From Rugamonas aquatica (lineage in GTDB: Bacteria > Pseudomonadota > Gammaproteobacteria > Burkholderiales > Burkholderiaceae_D), in contig NZ_WHUG01000022.1 of the NCBI RefSeq assembly GCF_009380215.1, forward strand, positions 1-64,000: a stretch of 64,000 nt of DNA, in the 5' to 3' direction. Within the stretch, counting starts at the first letter, position 1. The number at the start of each line of letters is the position of its first letter. Position numbers and translations under genes: made by a program. The notes beneath the pieces were generated by a model. That model saw only the letters and a program-made list of their open reading frames with translations. It did no database searches and was not told where the DNA came from. Shown here in pieces: positions 43,601 through 53,532 of the stretch.

Positions 43601-45454
43601 CTACTTGCCACGCCATACGGTGCCGATAGACAGCGACGCCAGTTTCTTGCGCCGGCCATACCAAAGATTAACCACGCCGCGCGAAACGAACACCGCCGAG
43701 AACATCGACGTCAGAATACCCAGGCAGTGCACCACAGCGAAGCCGCGTATCGCCCCCGAACCGAACACCCACAGCGCCACGCCGACGATCAAGGTGGTGA
43801 TGTTGGAATCGAGGATGGTGGCCCACGCACGGTCGAAGCCGATGGCGATGGCCTGCTGCGGCGTGGCGCCGCCGCGCAGCTCCTCGCGTATGCGCTCGTT
43901 AATCAGCACGTTGGCATCGATCGCCATGCCCAGCGCCAGCGCAATCGCGGCGATGCCCGGCAAGGTCAGCGTCGCCTGCATCCGCGACAGCAGCGCCAGC
44001 AGCAACAACAGATTGCAGGCCAGCGCCAGCACGCTGAAGAAGCCGAACAACATGTAGTAGCCGATCATGAACACGGCAATCGCGGCAAAGCCGTACACGG
44101 TCGATGAGAAACCCTTGGCGATATTCTCCGCGCCCAGTTGCGGGCCGATGGTGCGTTCCTCGACGATTTCCATCGGCGCCGACAGCGCGCCGGAGCGCAG
44201 CATCAGCGCCAGGTCGGCCGCGTTCTGCGCGGTGCCGACGCCGGTGGTGCGGAAGTGGGCATTGAGCTCGCTGGTCAGCGTAGCCACCGAGATCACTTCC
44301 GGCTTGCCGGTTTTCTCGATCAGCACGATGGCCATGTGCTTGCCGACGCGGTCGCTGGTGGCGGCCGACATCTTGCGGCCGCCCACCGAGTTCAGGTCGA
44401 TGAACACGGCCGGCTGGTTGTTCTCGTCCTGGCCGGCGGTGGCGCTGGTGATGTAGTCACCGGTCAGCACGACTTCCTTGTACAGCACGGCCGGCGCATC
44501 CCTGCCCACGGTGTACAGCTGCGAGCCCAGTGGAATCGCCGCGCCCATCTCGGTTCCGCGTGTAACGGTCTCGTCGACCATATGCACCTCCAGCGTCGCC
44601 GTGCGGCCGATGACGGCGCGGGCACGCGCCACGTCCTGCTCGCCGGGCAGCTGCACGACGATGCGGTCCGCACCCTGCTGCTGGATGATGGGCTCGGCCA
44701 CGCCCAGCTCATTCACGCGCTTGGACAGCGTCGAGATATTCTGCGTGACGCCGTCGCTGATGGTCTGCTTCAACGCCTCCGGCTTCAGCGTGACGATGGT
44801 CTTCAGCTGCGCGCCATCGGCCGCATCGGCCAGCAGCAGCTCTGTGCCCTGCCCTGCGATCACGTCCCGGCCCTTGTTGCGCATGGCCTCGTCGCGGAAG
44901 CTGACTTCTATCGTGTCGCCGACGCGCACCATGCCGCTATACAGCACGGACTTGTCGCGCAAGGCGCTGCGCAGCGACGCTTGCACGCCTTGCAGCTTCT
45001 TGTCCAGCACGGCTTTGGTATCGACCTGCATCAGGAAGTGCACGCCGCCGCGCAAGTCCAGGCCCAGGTACATCGGCAGCGCGTGCAGGCTCTGCATCCA
45101 TTGCGGCGTATCGGACAGCAGGTTCAGCGATACCAGATAGTTCGGATCGGAGGTATCGGCATTCAGGCTTTTTTCCAGCACCGACTTGGCGCGGAATTGT
45201 GTATCGGGATCGGCGAAGCGCGCGCGCACCGAGGCATGGGCGCTGTCATAGGCCACGCCGGAGGTCGGCACCTGCGCCTGCTTGAGCGCGCTCTCCACCT
45301 TGTCGACCAGCTCCGCACCGATGCGCACGCTGGTCTTGCCGCTGCTGATCTGCAGCGCCGGCGATTGTCCAAAATAATTGGGCGCGGTGTAAAGCGCGCC
45401 CAACAACAACGTGACCACAATCACGATGTACTTCCACAGCGGGTAACGATTCAT
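43601..45454 (-). CDS. secD: SecD protein-export membrane protein, without adjacent secF
   Basis: A 617-residue SecD: N-terminal span, SecD signature LPMYLGLDLRGGVHFLMQVD, periplasmic P1 domain, and C-terminal spans with GMAIDANVLINERIREEL and VHCLGILTSMFSAVF. SecD with SecF drives late protein translocation using the proton gradient. Here it is followed by a DUF3465-like gene, not secF or yajC, so it is either a second copy or an unusual locus. Confidence 0.9.
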   Translation of the reverse strand: MNRYPLWKYIVIVVTLLLGALYTAPNYFGQSPALQISSGKTSVRIGAELVDKVESALKQAQVPTSGVAYDSAHASVRARFADPDTQFRAKSVLEKSLNADTSDPNYLVSLNLLSDTPQWMQSLHALPMYLGLDLRGGVHFLMQVDTKAVLDKKLQGVQASLRSALRDKSVLYSGMVRVGDTIEVSFRDEAMRNKGRDVIAGQGTELLLADAADGAQLKTIVTLKPEALKQTISDGVTQNISTLSKRVNELGVAEPIIQQQGADRIVVQLPGEQDVARARAVIGRTATLEVHMVDETVTRGTEMGAAIPLGSQLYTVGRDAPAVLYKEVVLTGDYITSATAGQDENNQPAVFIDLNSVGGRKMSAATSDRVGKHMAIVLIEKTGKPEVISVATLTSELNAHFRTTGVGTAQNAADLALMLRSGALSAPMEIVEERTIGPQLGAENIAKGFSSTVYGFAAIAVFMIGYYMLFGFFSVLALACNLLLLLALLSRMQATLTLPGIAAIALALGMAIDANVLINERIREELRGGATPQQAIAIGFDRAWATILDSNITTLIVGVALWVFGSGAIRGFAVVHCLGILTSMFSAVFVSRGVVNLWYGRRKKLASLSIGTVWRGK

Positions 45455-45508
45455 CTCTTAATCACTTTTTAAGAATGGACCGACCTAAACTGTGGCTGCT
45501 TGAAACTT

Positions 45509-46375
45509 TTACAAGCCCGTCGCTGAACTATTTCTCGCGTCCACCGGCTGGCTGTATTTGCGGAACTGTTCGCGCATGTGGCGCAGCTTGGCCGCCAGAT
45601 GGGCGTCCTGCATCACGTACAGGTCCAGACGCGCGGCGTAGTCGGGCGTCATCATCCAGCCGAAGGTTTCGGCCTTGTCTTCTTCCTGGCCGTAGCTCGA
45701 ATACAGGCTGACCACGCCGGGCTTGGCATGGCCGACATCCTGCAGGTTCTTGCCGTAGAAGCTGGCGCCACCCTTGCCGTACGTGAGCCCGGCCGGATTC
45801 ATCGCCAGCCATGCGGGATCGGCGTGGTAGTAGTCGTTGTGCTCGCGGTAGTCGATGAAGTGGTAGAACTCGTGATGCACGCGCATCTCCATGCCGGCCG
45901 GGCACAGCCTGGCGCTGTTGTCGGCGTAGGCCACGCTGTCCACCTCGGCCATCGGCATCGCCAGCCGGCGCTGGCCGGCCACCGCCAGCTCCTTCACCAG
46001 CACGATGTTGTGCAGGCGGACGTTGGCGAAGAAGGCGGACGGATAGCGCTCCATGCCAGGCAGCACCACGCTCAGCAAACGATGCAGGCGCTGGCGGTCG
46101 GGCTCGCTGTCGGTAAACGCTTCGGCGGTCGCGCCTTCGCTGTTCAGCTCCCACTGCGCGTTCAGGTTCAGCGCGGCCAGGCGGCGCGTGGCCGTCTCGC
46201 GCAATTGGGCCAGCGTGGCGTCGGCCGGCGCCACGCTTGGGTATTGCAGATCCCAGTGGCATTCGATGCGTAAGGCATCGTTGTTGTGATCGACAGGCGC
46301 GAGGGTGCTGCAGGCGGACAGCAGCAGCGCACTCAGCGCGCATAAAATTCTGTGACAGGACATGTGGAGACTCAT
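45509..46375 (-). CDS. Putative zinc metallopeptidase lipoprotein
   Basis: A 288-residue lipoprotein (LLLSAC, Cys22). HHEFYHFIDY gives an HExxH (His168, Glu169, His172), and the Glu/Asp-rich segment EEDKAETFGWM downstream could give the third ligand, as in gluzincins. Substrate unknown. Start chosen at MSLHMSCHRI; a second ATG 12 bases later is possible. Follows the TonB receptor gene after a short hairpin. Confidence 0.7.
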   Translation of the reverse strand: MSLHMSCHRILCALSALLLSACSTLAPVDHNNDALRIECHWDLQYPSVAPADATLAQLRETATRRLAALNLNAQWELNSEGATAEAFTDSEPDRQRLHRLLSVVLPGMERYPSAFFANVRLHNIVLVKELAVAGQRRLAMPMAEVDSVAYADNSARLCPAGMEMRVHHEFYHFIDYREHNDYYHADPAWLAMNPAGLTYGKGGASFYGKNLQDVGHAKPGVVSLYSSYGQEEDKAETFGWMMTPDYAARLDLYVMQDAHLAAKLRHMREQFRKYSQPVDARNSSATGL

Positions 46376-46380
46376 GAAAC

Positions 46381-46402
46381 GGCGCCGGCGCAAGGCCGGC
46401 GC
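46381..46402 (-). terminator. GC hairpin after TonB receptor gene
   Basis: GGCGCCGGC / GCCGGCGCC with a 4-5-base loop, between the TonB receptor stop and the metallopeptidase start. No T tract, so termination is uncertain. Confidence 0.4.
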
Positions 46403-46411
46403 CTGGGTTGA

Positions 46412-49090
46412 TTACTTGAATTTGTAGCTGGCGGTCAGCTGCACGAAGCGGCCCAGCTGGCTGTGGTAAGACGTGCCGTAGCCTTGCAGATAGGCCAGCT
46501 GGCTGGCGTCCATCGGCGCTTCCTTGTTGGCCAGGTTCTGCACCGACAGCGACAGTTCCAGATTGCGCCAGCCCTTGTAGCGGACAAAGGCACTGGCCGT
46601 CAGCCACGAGTGGACATCGCAGTACTGCGGCGTCGCCGCTTCGAAGGAGCAAACCGCGTCAGGCGTGCTCTTGATCGAATAGCCGCCCACGTAGTTCCAG
46701 TTGAGGCTGGCGTCCCACGGGCCGCGATCCCAGGCCACGCCGGCGCGGCCGCGGTTCTTCGGCTGCAGGTAGTAGCCGACGTAGTCGACCGGATCCTCGC
46801 CCGGATTGCCGCTGCTCAGGTAGCTGTTCATGCGGTTGTAGCTGGCGCTCAGCGAGAAGCGGCCCCAGTCGCCGACGCTGAAGCTGCCGCGCGCATCGAC
46901 ATCGACGCCGCGCGTCTGCGTGGACGACAGGTTGGCGGTAATCAGGCTCAGGTGGTCGAGCTTGCCGCTGACCGGATTGCGCACGATGCGGTCGGCATAC
47001 TTGGCCTCGTTGTCCAGCAGATAGCTGGCGCTGATGGTGGACAGCTCATCGCGGCGCTTGATGTGGTACGCATCCACCGACAGCGACCAGCCCGGCACCG
47101 GCTCGGCGACGAAACCTATCGTCACGCTCTTGGATTTTTCCGCCTGGATGTCGGGATTGGCGCCGGTGGTGAAGGCCACATAGCGTTCGCAATCGTCGTT
47201 GGTGGAGCTGAACACCGGGCAGCGCTTGGGATCGAGCACCTTGCTGTAGCCGTTGGTGTTCCCGGCGTGCAGCTCCGGCAGCGACGGCGCGCGGAAGCCT
47301 TCTGCATACGTGCTGCGCAAGGCCAGCTGCGGCAGCGGACGCCATTTGATGCCGGCCTTGGGCGTGAAGGCCGAGCCGAAATCGCTGTAGCGGTCGGAGC
47401 GCGCGGCCAGGCTCAACTCGACGGACTTGAGCACCGGCGCCGACAGCTCGCCATACGCTGCGGTGACGCTGCGCGAGCCGCTGGAACCGGTCATGCCGAT
47501 CAGCTGGATGGAGCCATCGGTGAACAGCGGATCCGGCGTGGCGTCGAACTTCTCGCGGCGGTACTCGGCGCCGACCGCGATCGACAACGCGCCGCCCGGC
47601 AGCGTGTACAGCTCGCGGTTGCCGTGCAGGTCGATGCTGCTGGTGCTGGTGTCGGCGTGGTTGTCCAGCTGCGGATACAGGCGGCCCATCAGCCCGGCAT
47701 CATTTTTGGCCGGCTGATGCAGCAGGAAGCTGTTGCGCACCAGGCCGTTCGCATCGAGCACGTCGTTAATCAGCACCTTGTCCTGAATGTAGCCGCGATA
47801 GCTGGTGTCGGTCAGCGAGCGCGAGAACATGGCCGCGCCTTCCACATCCCACTTGCCCAGCGTGCCGCGCGCGCCCAGCGTGGCGCGCATGTTGCGGCTC
47901 TCGCTGTTGATGGTGGTGGGAATATCGTTGAACACATAGCGCACGCCGACCGTCTTGCCCCACTGGTTTTGCGGATGGTCGGCCGGCAGCAGCAGGTAGC
48001 TGATGGTGGTGCCGGGCGCGTTGCCGTACAAGCCGAACTTGTCGACCAGGTCGTTCGTGTAGGCGCCGTAGGAATTGGTGGCGTAGCTGTACATGCCGGA
48101 CGCCTGGCGGCTGCGGCTGAGCGCGGCGTCGCCGAACATTTCCCAGCCCTGTCCCAGGTCGTAGGTCAGCGCGCTGTAGACGTTGTCGCGCTGGCTCTTC
48201 GATTGCAGCGTGACGGCGGTGGTGTTGTCGTTGACGCAGCGGCCGTTCAGCGGCGAGCCCGCATCCACCAGCGGCGGGCAATCGCCGATGATGCCGAGGA
48301 AGCTGCCGCCGGTGGTGCCGGACGCGGTGTAGGCGTTGCTGGAGAAGGAGGAACGGCGGTCGGTCAGGCCGAAGCGGCGGAAGTCGGAGTCCCTGGTGCG
48401 CGGGCGGGCGTTGACCAGCACCGGGCTGCTGTCGCGGTGGGACAGGCTCAGCAGCCAGTTGTAGCCGTCCTGCGCCAGCGTGCCCTTGCCGTAGGTGAGG
48501 CCGATGGCGCCGGTGTTGCCGTCGTGGTAGGCCGAGGTGCCGGCCGAGGCCGTCACGCCCAGGCCCTCGTAGTTCTTGCGCAGGATGATGTTGATCACGC
48601 CGCCGATGGCGTCGGCGCCGTAGATGGCCGAGGCGCCGTCCAGCAGCACTTCGATGCGGTCGATGGCGTCGACCGGGATGGCGTTGGTGTCGACAAACGA
48701 GGCCGAGCCGAAACCGAACGGCGCCACGCGGCGGCCGTTAATCAGGGTCAGCGTCGCGCCCGCGCCGAGGCCGCGCAGCGATATGCCGGACGAGCCGAAA
48801 GCCTGGCCGGGCGTGCCCTCGCTGGTGTAGCCGCCGGCATTGCCGGACGGCAGATCGCGCAGCACGTCGGTGACGGTGGCCGCGCCCGAGCGGGCGATCT
48901 GCTCGGCCGTGATAAGCTGCACGGCCGACGCGGTTTCGGCATCGACGCGCTTGATGCGCGAGCCGGTGATCTCCACGCGCGGCGGCGCGCCGGCGTTAGT
49001 GTCAGCGCTGCTCTCGGCAGCGGCGTACAAGGGTGCGGCGCCGGCGCACAACAGCGCGACGGCACGAACGATAGGGCGAATTTGCGACAT
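46412..49090 (-). CDS. TonB-dependent outer-membrane receptor
   Basis: An 892-residue receptor with signal peptide (YAAAE start of mature region), a plug with VEITGSRIKRVDAETA (an RTX-like TonB-box area), GLGAGATLTLINGRRVAPFG and GGVINIILRKNY, and a 22-strand barrel ending in the TonB receptor C-terminal SYKFK pattern. GGAG lies six bases before the chosen ATG. No siderophore, cobalamin or polysaccharide genes adjoin, so the ligand is unknown. Confidence 0.9.
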   Translation of the reverse strand: MSQIRPIVRAVALLCAGAAPLYAAAESSADTNAGAPPRVEITGSRIKRVDAETASAVQLITAEQIARSGAATVTDVLRDLPSGNAGGYTSEGTPGQAFGSSGISLRGLGAGATLTLINGRRVAPFGFGSASFVDTNAIPVDAIDRIEVLLDGASAIYGADAIGGVINIILRKNYEGLGVTASAGTSAYHDGNTGAIGLTYGKGTLAQDGYNWLLSLSHRDSSPVLVNARPRTRDSDFRRFGLTDRRSSFSSNAYTASGTTGGSFLGIIGDCPPLVDAGSPLNGRCVNDNTTAVTLQSKSQRDNVYSALTYDLGQGWEMFGDAALSRSRQASGMYSYATNSYGAYTNDLVDKFGLYGNAPGTTISYLLLPADHPQNQWGKTVGVRYVFNDIPTTINSESRNMRATLGARGTLGKWDVEGAAMFSRSLTDTSYRGYIQDKVLINDVLDANGLVRNSFLLHQPAKNDAGLMGRLYPQLDNHADTSTSSIDLHGNRELYTLPGGALSIAVGAEYRREKFDATPDPLFTDGSIQLIGMTGSSGSRSVTAAYGELSAPVLKSVELSLAARSDRYSDFGSAFTPKAGIKWRPLPQLALRSTYAEGFRAPSLPELHAGNTNGYSKVLDPKRCPVFSSTNDDCERYVAFTTGANPDIQAEKSKSVTIGFVAEPVPGWSLSVDAYHIKRRDELSTISASYLLDNEAKYADRIVRNPVSGKLDHLSLITANLSSTQTRGVDVDARGSFSVGDWGRFSLSASYNRMNSYLSSGNPGEDPVDYVGYYLQPKNRGRAGVAWDRGPWDASLNWNYVGGYSIKSTPDAVCSFEAATPQYCDVHSWLTASAFVRYKGWRNLELSLSVQNLANKEAPMDASQLAYLQGYGTSYHSQLGRFVQLTASYKFK

Positions 49091-49261
49091 GAACACTCCG
49101 TTGTGTGACAGTTTGATGAATTCCCTGAAACTGTCTGGAGTGTGTTGGGTCGCCGTGCCGAGGTCACGGACAGAACTGCTGTTTTTGTACTATCCGGCTC
49201 GCATTCCCATGCCGCAGTGCAAACTGTGGGATGCAGGCCACGCCATCGCCGGCGGACGGCG

Positions 49262-50896
49262 CTACCGCGCCGCGCCGCTCAACGCCGGCCACGGCTGACC
49301 ACGCGGCGCGCGCAGCGCCGGCGCGTTTGCGCGGCTGCCATCCTTCAACTGGAACACGCTGACCAGCTGCGACAGCGTGGCCGCCTGCTCCTGCAAACCC
49401 TGCGCGGCGGACGCCGCCTGCTGCACCAGTTCGGCATTCTGCTGGGTCACGGTATCCATCTGCGAAATAGCCTGGTTGACCTGCTCGATGCCGGAACTCT
49501 GCTCGCGGCTGGCGTGGCTGATTTCCGCCATCACGCCGGCCATGCTCTGCACGCTTTCCAGCACTTCGTTCATGGTCGCGCCGGCCTCGGCCACCAGCTT
49601 GCTGCCGATTTCCACCTGGCCGACCGATTCGCCGATCAACTCCTTGATCTCCTTGGCCGACGCGGCCGAGCGCTGCGCCAGGTTGCGCACCTCGGTCGCC
49701 ACCACCGCGAAGCCCCGTCCCTGCTCGCCCGCGCGGGCCGCCTCGACGGCCGCGTTCAGCGCCAGGATATTGGTCTGGAAAGCGATGCCGTCCATGACGG
49801 CGATGATGTCGGCGATCTTGCGCGATGACGTGTTGATCGCGCCCATGGTATCGACCACCTGCGCCACCACCGCGCTGCCCTTTTGCGCCACACTGGCGGC
49901 GTCGGTGGCCAGCTGCTTGGCCTGGGCCGAGTTGTCGGCGTTGTGGCGCACGGTCGAGGTCAGTTCCTCCATCGACGCGGCGGTCTCTTCCAGCGAACTG
50001 GCCTGCTGCTCGGTGCGCGAGGACAGGTCCAGGTTGCCGGCGGCGATCTGGCCCGAGGCGCTGGCGATGACGCCGGTCGCGCCGCGCACTTCGCCGACGA
50101 TCTTCTCCAGGTTGTCGCGCATGGTGCGCATGCCGAACAGCAGGCTGCTGCTGTCGCCGGCCCGCGTCTCGACGGTGACGCCGAGGTCGCCGGCGGCGAT
50201 CTGGCTGACGATGCCGGTGGCGTAGTCCGGCTCGCCGCCCAGGCTGCGCGTCAGCCAGCGCGTAATCAACAGCGCGCCGACGGCGCCGAACGCCACGCTG
50301 CCGGCCATCAGCACCAGTATCCACAGCCGCGACGAGGTATAACGGCGGTCGCCCTCGACCGCCTCCTGCTTGCCGCCGTCGGTGTAGAAATCGACCAGCT
50401 GGTCGACCTGGCCGCGCAGGGCCACGATCAGCTTGTTCGACTCGCCGCGGATCAGCGCCCTGGCCTGGTCGTCGTCCTTGGCGCGGGCGGCGGCGCGGAT
50501 CTTGGCGTCTTCCTGCATGTAGCGGCCCCACAGCTCGACGAAATTGGCGTACTTGGCGCGCTCCTCGTCGGAGACGGCCAGCGCCGTGTAGTCATCCTGC
50601 ATTTTCTTCAAGTCTTCCAGGTCCTTGGCGATCACCTGGTCGTACTTGTCCATGTCCGCCGCGCTGGACGAAATGATGTATTGCAGCTCCCGCGTGCGGA
50701 TGCGCGCGATCTGCGATTTGATGTCCTCGATCACCCGGATGCTGGGCATCCAGCGCGCCGAAAAACGCTTGGCCGTATTATTAACCTGGGAAAGTTCCCA
50801 AATTGAAAACACCCCCACGAGCACGGTCATGGCTAATACAGACGAGAATGCCAAGCCCAGTTTTTGCGCCAGGCGCAGGGAATTAAACCATTTCAT
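49262..50896 (-). CDS. Methyl-accepting chemotaxis protein
   Basis: A 544-residue chemoreceptor: N-terminal span, a four-helix periplasmic sensor (about 35-185), second span (about 190-212), HAMP (about 212-265), and a long cytoplasmic coiled coil with the hairpin tip region (EEVAAsIEQLTAT-type: SLEETAASMEELTSTVRHN; AFQTNILALNAAVEAARAGEQGRGFAVVA, cited in parts). The C-terminal pentapeptide for CheR binding is not obvious. AAGGAC precedes the ATG. Confidence 0.9.
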   Translation of the reverse strand: MKWFNSLRLAQKLGLAFSSVLAMTVLVGVFSIWELSQVNNTAKRFSARWMPSIRVIEDIKSQIARIRTRELQYIISSSAADMDKYDQVIAKDLEDLKKMQDDYTALAVSDEERAKYANFVELWGRYMQEDAKIRAAARAKDDDQARALIRGESNKLIVALRGQVDQLVDFYTDGGKQEAVEGDRRYTSSRLWILVLMAGSVAFGAVGALLITRWLTRSLGGEPDYATGIVSQIAAGDLGVTVETRAGDSSSLLFGMRTMRDNLEKIVGEVRGATGVIASASGQIAAGNLDLSSRTEQQASSLEETAASMEELTSTVRHNADNSAQAKQLATDAASVAQKGSAVVAQVVDTMGAINTSSRKIADIIAVMDGIAFQTNILALNAAVEAARAGEQGRGFAVVATEVRNLAQRSAASAKEIKELIGESVGQVEIGSKLVAEAGATMNEVLESVQSMAGVMAEISHASREQSSGIEQVNQAISQMDTVTQQNAELVQQAASAAQGLQEQAATLSQLVSVFQLKDGSRANAPALRAPRGQPWPALSGAAR

Positions 50897-51166
50897 AATG
50901 CTAGTCCTTCGACGTTTAATTTGATAGTAACTTCGACAATACGGCTCGGGTCAGCATCGAATAATAGCGCATCGTACGCCCACGCATGGAATGGCATTTA
51001 TTTCCTGTAGGATATTCACAACACCTTGTTTCTAAAGCATTTTCACAATAACACCAGATGAAATTTTAGTTTCCAAATCACATTAAATACAACAGTTCAA
51101 TACGTTTTGCGGCATTAGAATGTGCGCACTCCACGCCCCATTTCGTCTTAAACAAAAGGAACTATT
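50897..51166. other. A/T-rich divergent intergenic region
   Basis: About 270 bases, noticeably A/T-rich toward 51000-51160, carrying a GTACG-type site at 50974-50987. The A/T-rich composition continues into the first part of the next gene. Confidence 0.5.
50974..50987 (-). promoter_or_regulatory. GTACG-CCCA-CGCAT palindrome, MCP upstream region
   Basis: One mismatch in the right half-site; 77 bases before the chemoreceptor start and 179 bases before the oxygenase start. Confidence 0.4.
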
Positions 51167-52162
51167 ATGTCTACGTCACTAAATAAAAGTGAGAATGTCA
51201 CTATTTGCGTTTCTGATATATCATGGGGAGATGATTTAAATAACATATATAAAATTATCAGCCGCCGATTTAATGACTTTAATGAAAACGGTTTTTACGC
51301 CCACCCGGAGGAAGTGACGCTGCGTGCCGAGCTGGGCGAAGTCGGCGCGCTGCGCCGGCTGACGCGGCAGCTGCGCGCAACGGGCAGCAACGGCGTCGCC
51401 CTGACCGGCCTCGGATTGCACGGCTTGAGCGAAGACCGCCGCAACGCCGCGCTGTACGCGATCACGCTAATGCTGGGCTACCCCACCTCCACCGACCAGC
51501 GTACCGGCCGCGTGGCCTGGGACGTCAAGGCGCGGCCGGGCGCGCACAGCGACGCCCGCTTCACCACCTTTTCCGAGCGCGTCGGCAGCGCCGACATGCA
51601 CACCGATTCCTCGTTCTATCCGATGCCGGAAGAGCAGTTCATCCTGTACGTGGTGCAGGCGGCCGACTGCCAGGGCGGCCACTCGCTGCTGATCGACGGC
51701 GAAGACATTTACCAGACGCTGCAGCAAACAGCGGCCGGCCGCGACGCCTACGAGCTGCTGCGCAGCACGCCGGTGCCGTTCCGCGTGCCGGCCGTGTACG
51801 CGGCCGGCGACACCGCCATCGAGCATCACGTGGCGCGCGTGTTCGATGCGCCGCGCCGCGACGGCGACCGCTTCACGCTGCGCTGGCGTTACGACGCCAT
51901 CCAGAAAGGCCTGGCCGTGCGGGCCGACCTGAGTTCGCCCGCGCTGGTGGACGCGCTGGCGTTGATGAACGAGGTGGCCGAGCACAGCGCGCCGCGCTTC
52001 AAGCAGCAGCTGGCCACCGACACCCTGCTGTGGGCCGACAACCACCGCATGCTGCACGGCCGCACCACCTACGAGGATGAGCGCCGCCACCTGATCCGCA
52101 TCCGCATGTCCGACGTGCCCAACGCCGAGCGCATCGGCCCATCCGGCGTGGTGCGCGATTGA
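51167..52162 (+). CDS. TauD/TfdA-like Fe(II)/2-oxoglutarate dioxygenase
   Basis: A 331-residue enzyme with the facial triad His145-Asp147 (HTD) and His297 (MLHGRT), and Arg311 in LIRIRM for 2-oxoglutarate binding. It resembles clavaminate-synthase/amino-acid hydroxylase relatives (SnoK/VioC-like) more than TauD itself, so it probably hydroxylates an unusual substrate. The first about 45 codons are A/T-rich (hand counts near 30% GC) while the rest is about 75% GC, an abrupt change inside one gene. Coupled by TTGA to an MFS exporter. Confidence 0.85.
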   Translation: MSTSLNKSENVTICVSDISWGDDLNNIYKIISRRFNDFNENGFYAHPEEVTLRAELGEVGALRRLTRQLRATGSNGVALTGLGLHGLSEDRRNAALYAITLMLGYPTSTDQRTGRVAWDVKARPGAHSDARFTTFSERVGSADMHTDSSFYPMPEEQFILYVVQAADCQGGHSLLIDGEDIYQTLQQTAAGRDAYELLRSTPVPFRVPAVYAAGDTAIEHHVARVFDAPRRDGDRFTLRWRYDAIQKGLAVRADLSSPALVDALALMNEVAEHSAPRFKQQLATDTLLWADNHRMLHGRTTYEDERRHLIRIRMSDVPNAERIGPSGVVRD

Positions 52163-53532
52163 GCGCGGTGGACGCCTGCGCCACAACGGAGACCGGCCTG
52201 CCGCCGGCCGAACGCACGTGGGCCATGCTGTCGCTGATGACCGGCGTGGCGCTGGCCTCGCTGGACACGGCGATCGCCAACACCGCGCTGCCGGCCATGG
52301 CGCAGCAGCTGCATGCGACGCCGGCGACGTCGGTGTGGATCGTCAACGCCTATCAGCTGGCAATGGTGGCGACGCTGCTGCCGCTGGCCGCGCTGGGCGA
52401 GATCGCCGGCTACCGCCGCGTCGCCCTCTGCGGACTGGCATTGTTCACAGTCGCCTCGCTGGCCTGCGCGCTGGCGTGGTCGCTGCCGGCGCTGGTGGCG
52501 GCGCGGTTGCTGCAAGGCCTGGGCGCCAGCGCCATGATGGCCGTCAGCACCGCGCTGATACGCGCCATCTACCCGCCCGAGCGCCAGGGCCAGGGCTTCG
52601 GCACCAACGCGCTGGTGGTCGCGGTGGCCTTCGCGGTGGGGCCGACGGTGGCTTCGGTGATCCTGTCCGTATCGTCGTGGCCGTGGCTGTTCGCGATCAA
52701 CGTGCCGCTGGGCGTGCTGGCGCTGGCCGCGGCCTGGCGGGCGCTGCCGCACACGGGACGCGCGGCGCATAAGCTGGACTTGCCGGCGGCGCTGTACAAC
52801 GTCGGCGCCTTCGGCCTGCTGATCCTGGCGCTGGGCGAGGCCGCGCATGGCGCCGCGCCGGCGCGGCTGCCGTTCGAACTCGGCGCCGCCGCGCTGTGCT
52901 GGGTGCTGTTGCTGCGTCGCCAGCGCGGCCACGCGGCGCCGCTGTTTCCGGTGGACCTGTTCTGCCAGCCGATGTTCGCGCTGTCGGCGCTGACGGCCTT
53001 CTGTACCTTCGCGGTGCAGGGCCTGGCCTTCGTCTCGCTGCCGTTTTTCTTCGAGCACACGCTGGGCCGCTCGCCGATCGATACCGGCTTCCTGATGACG
53101 CCGTGGCCGGCGCTGGTCGCGGTGATGGGGCCGGTGGCCGGCAGGCTGAGCGACCGCTACGCCGCCGGCGCGCTGGGCGGCATCGGCCTGGTGGTGCTGT
53201 GCGTCGGCGCGCTGCTGCTGGCGACGCTGCCGGCGCACGCCACGGCCTTCGACATCGGCTGGCGCATGGCCTTGTGCGGGCTGGGTTTCGGCTTCTTCCA
53301 GGCGCCCAACATGAAGGCCATCATGGGCAGCGCGCCGCGTGCGCGGGCCGGCAGCGCCAGCGGCATCGTCGCCACCGCGCGCCTGAGCGGCCAGGCCACC
53401 GGCGCGGCGCTGGTGGCGTTCTGCTTCACGCTGTCCGACACGCAGGGCCCGGCCTATGCGCTGGCGACGGCGGCCGGCTTCGCCGCAGTGGGCGCGGTGG
53501 TGAGTTTTTCGCGCCAGTTGCTGAAGACCTAG
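52159..53532 (+). CDS. MFS DHA2 (EmrB/QacA-type) exporter
   Basis: A 457-residue transporter with 14 predicted spans. Motif A-like LDTAIANTALPAMAQQL at the N-terminus, the GRRR/RxxG region LAALGEIAGYRR, and FGFFQAPNMKAI near the second half mark the EmrB/QacA family. Start is TTG overlapping the oxygenase stop (TTGA). Its job is probably to export the product or an inhibitor of the adjacent oxygenase. Confidence 0.85.
   Translation: MSAVDACATTETGLPPAERTWAMLSLMTGVALASLDTAIANTALPAMAQQLHATPATSVWIVNAYQLAMVATLLPLAALGEIAGYRRVALCGLALFTVASLACALAWSLPALVAARLLQGLGASAMMAVSTALIRAIYPPERQGQGFGTNALVVAVAFAVGPTVASVILSVSSWPWLFAINVPLGVLALAAAWRALPHTGRAAHKLDLPAALYNVGAFGLLILALGEAAHGAAPARLPFELGAAALCWVLLLRRQRGHAAPLFPVDLFCQPMFALSALTAFCTFAVQGLAFVSLPFFFEHTLGRSPIDTGFLMTPWPALVAVMGPVAGRLSDRYAAGALGGIGLVVLCVGALLLATLPAHATAFDIGWRMALCGLGFGFFQAPNMKAIMGSAPRARAGSASGIVATARLSGQATGAALVAFCFTLSDTQGPAYALATAAGFAAVGAVVSFSRQLLKT

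Noticed and set aside
46463..49108. An 881-codon plus-strand frame over the TonB receptor gene
   Set aside because: Antisense shadow of a clearly recognisable TonB-dependent receptor.
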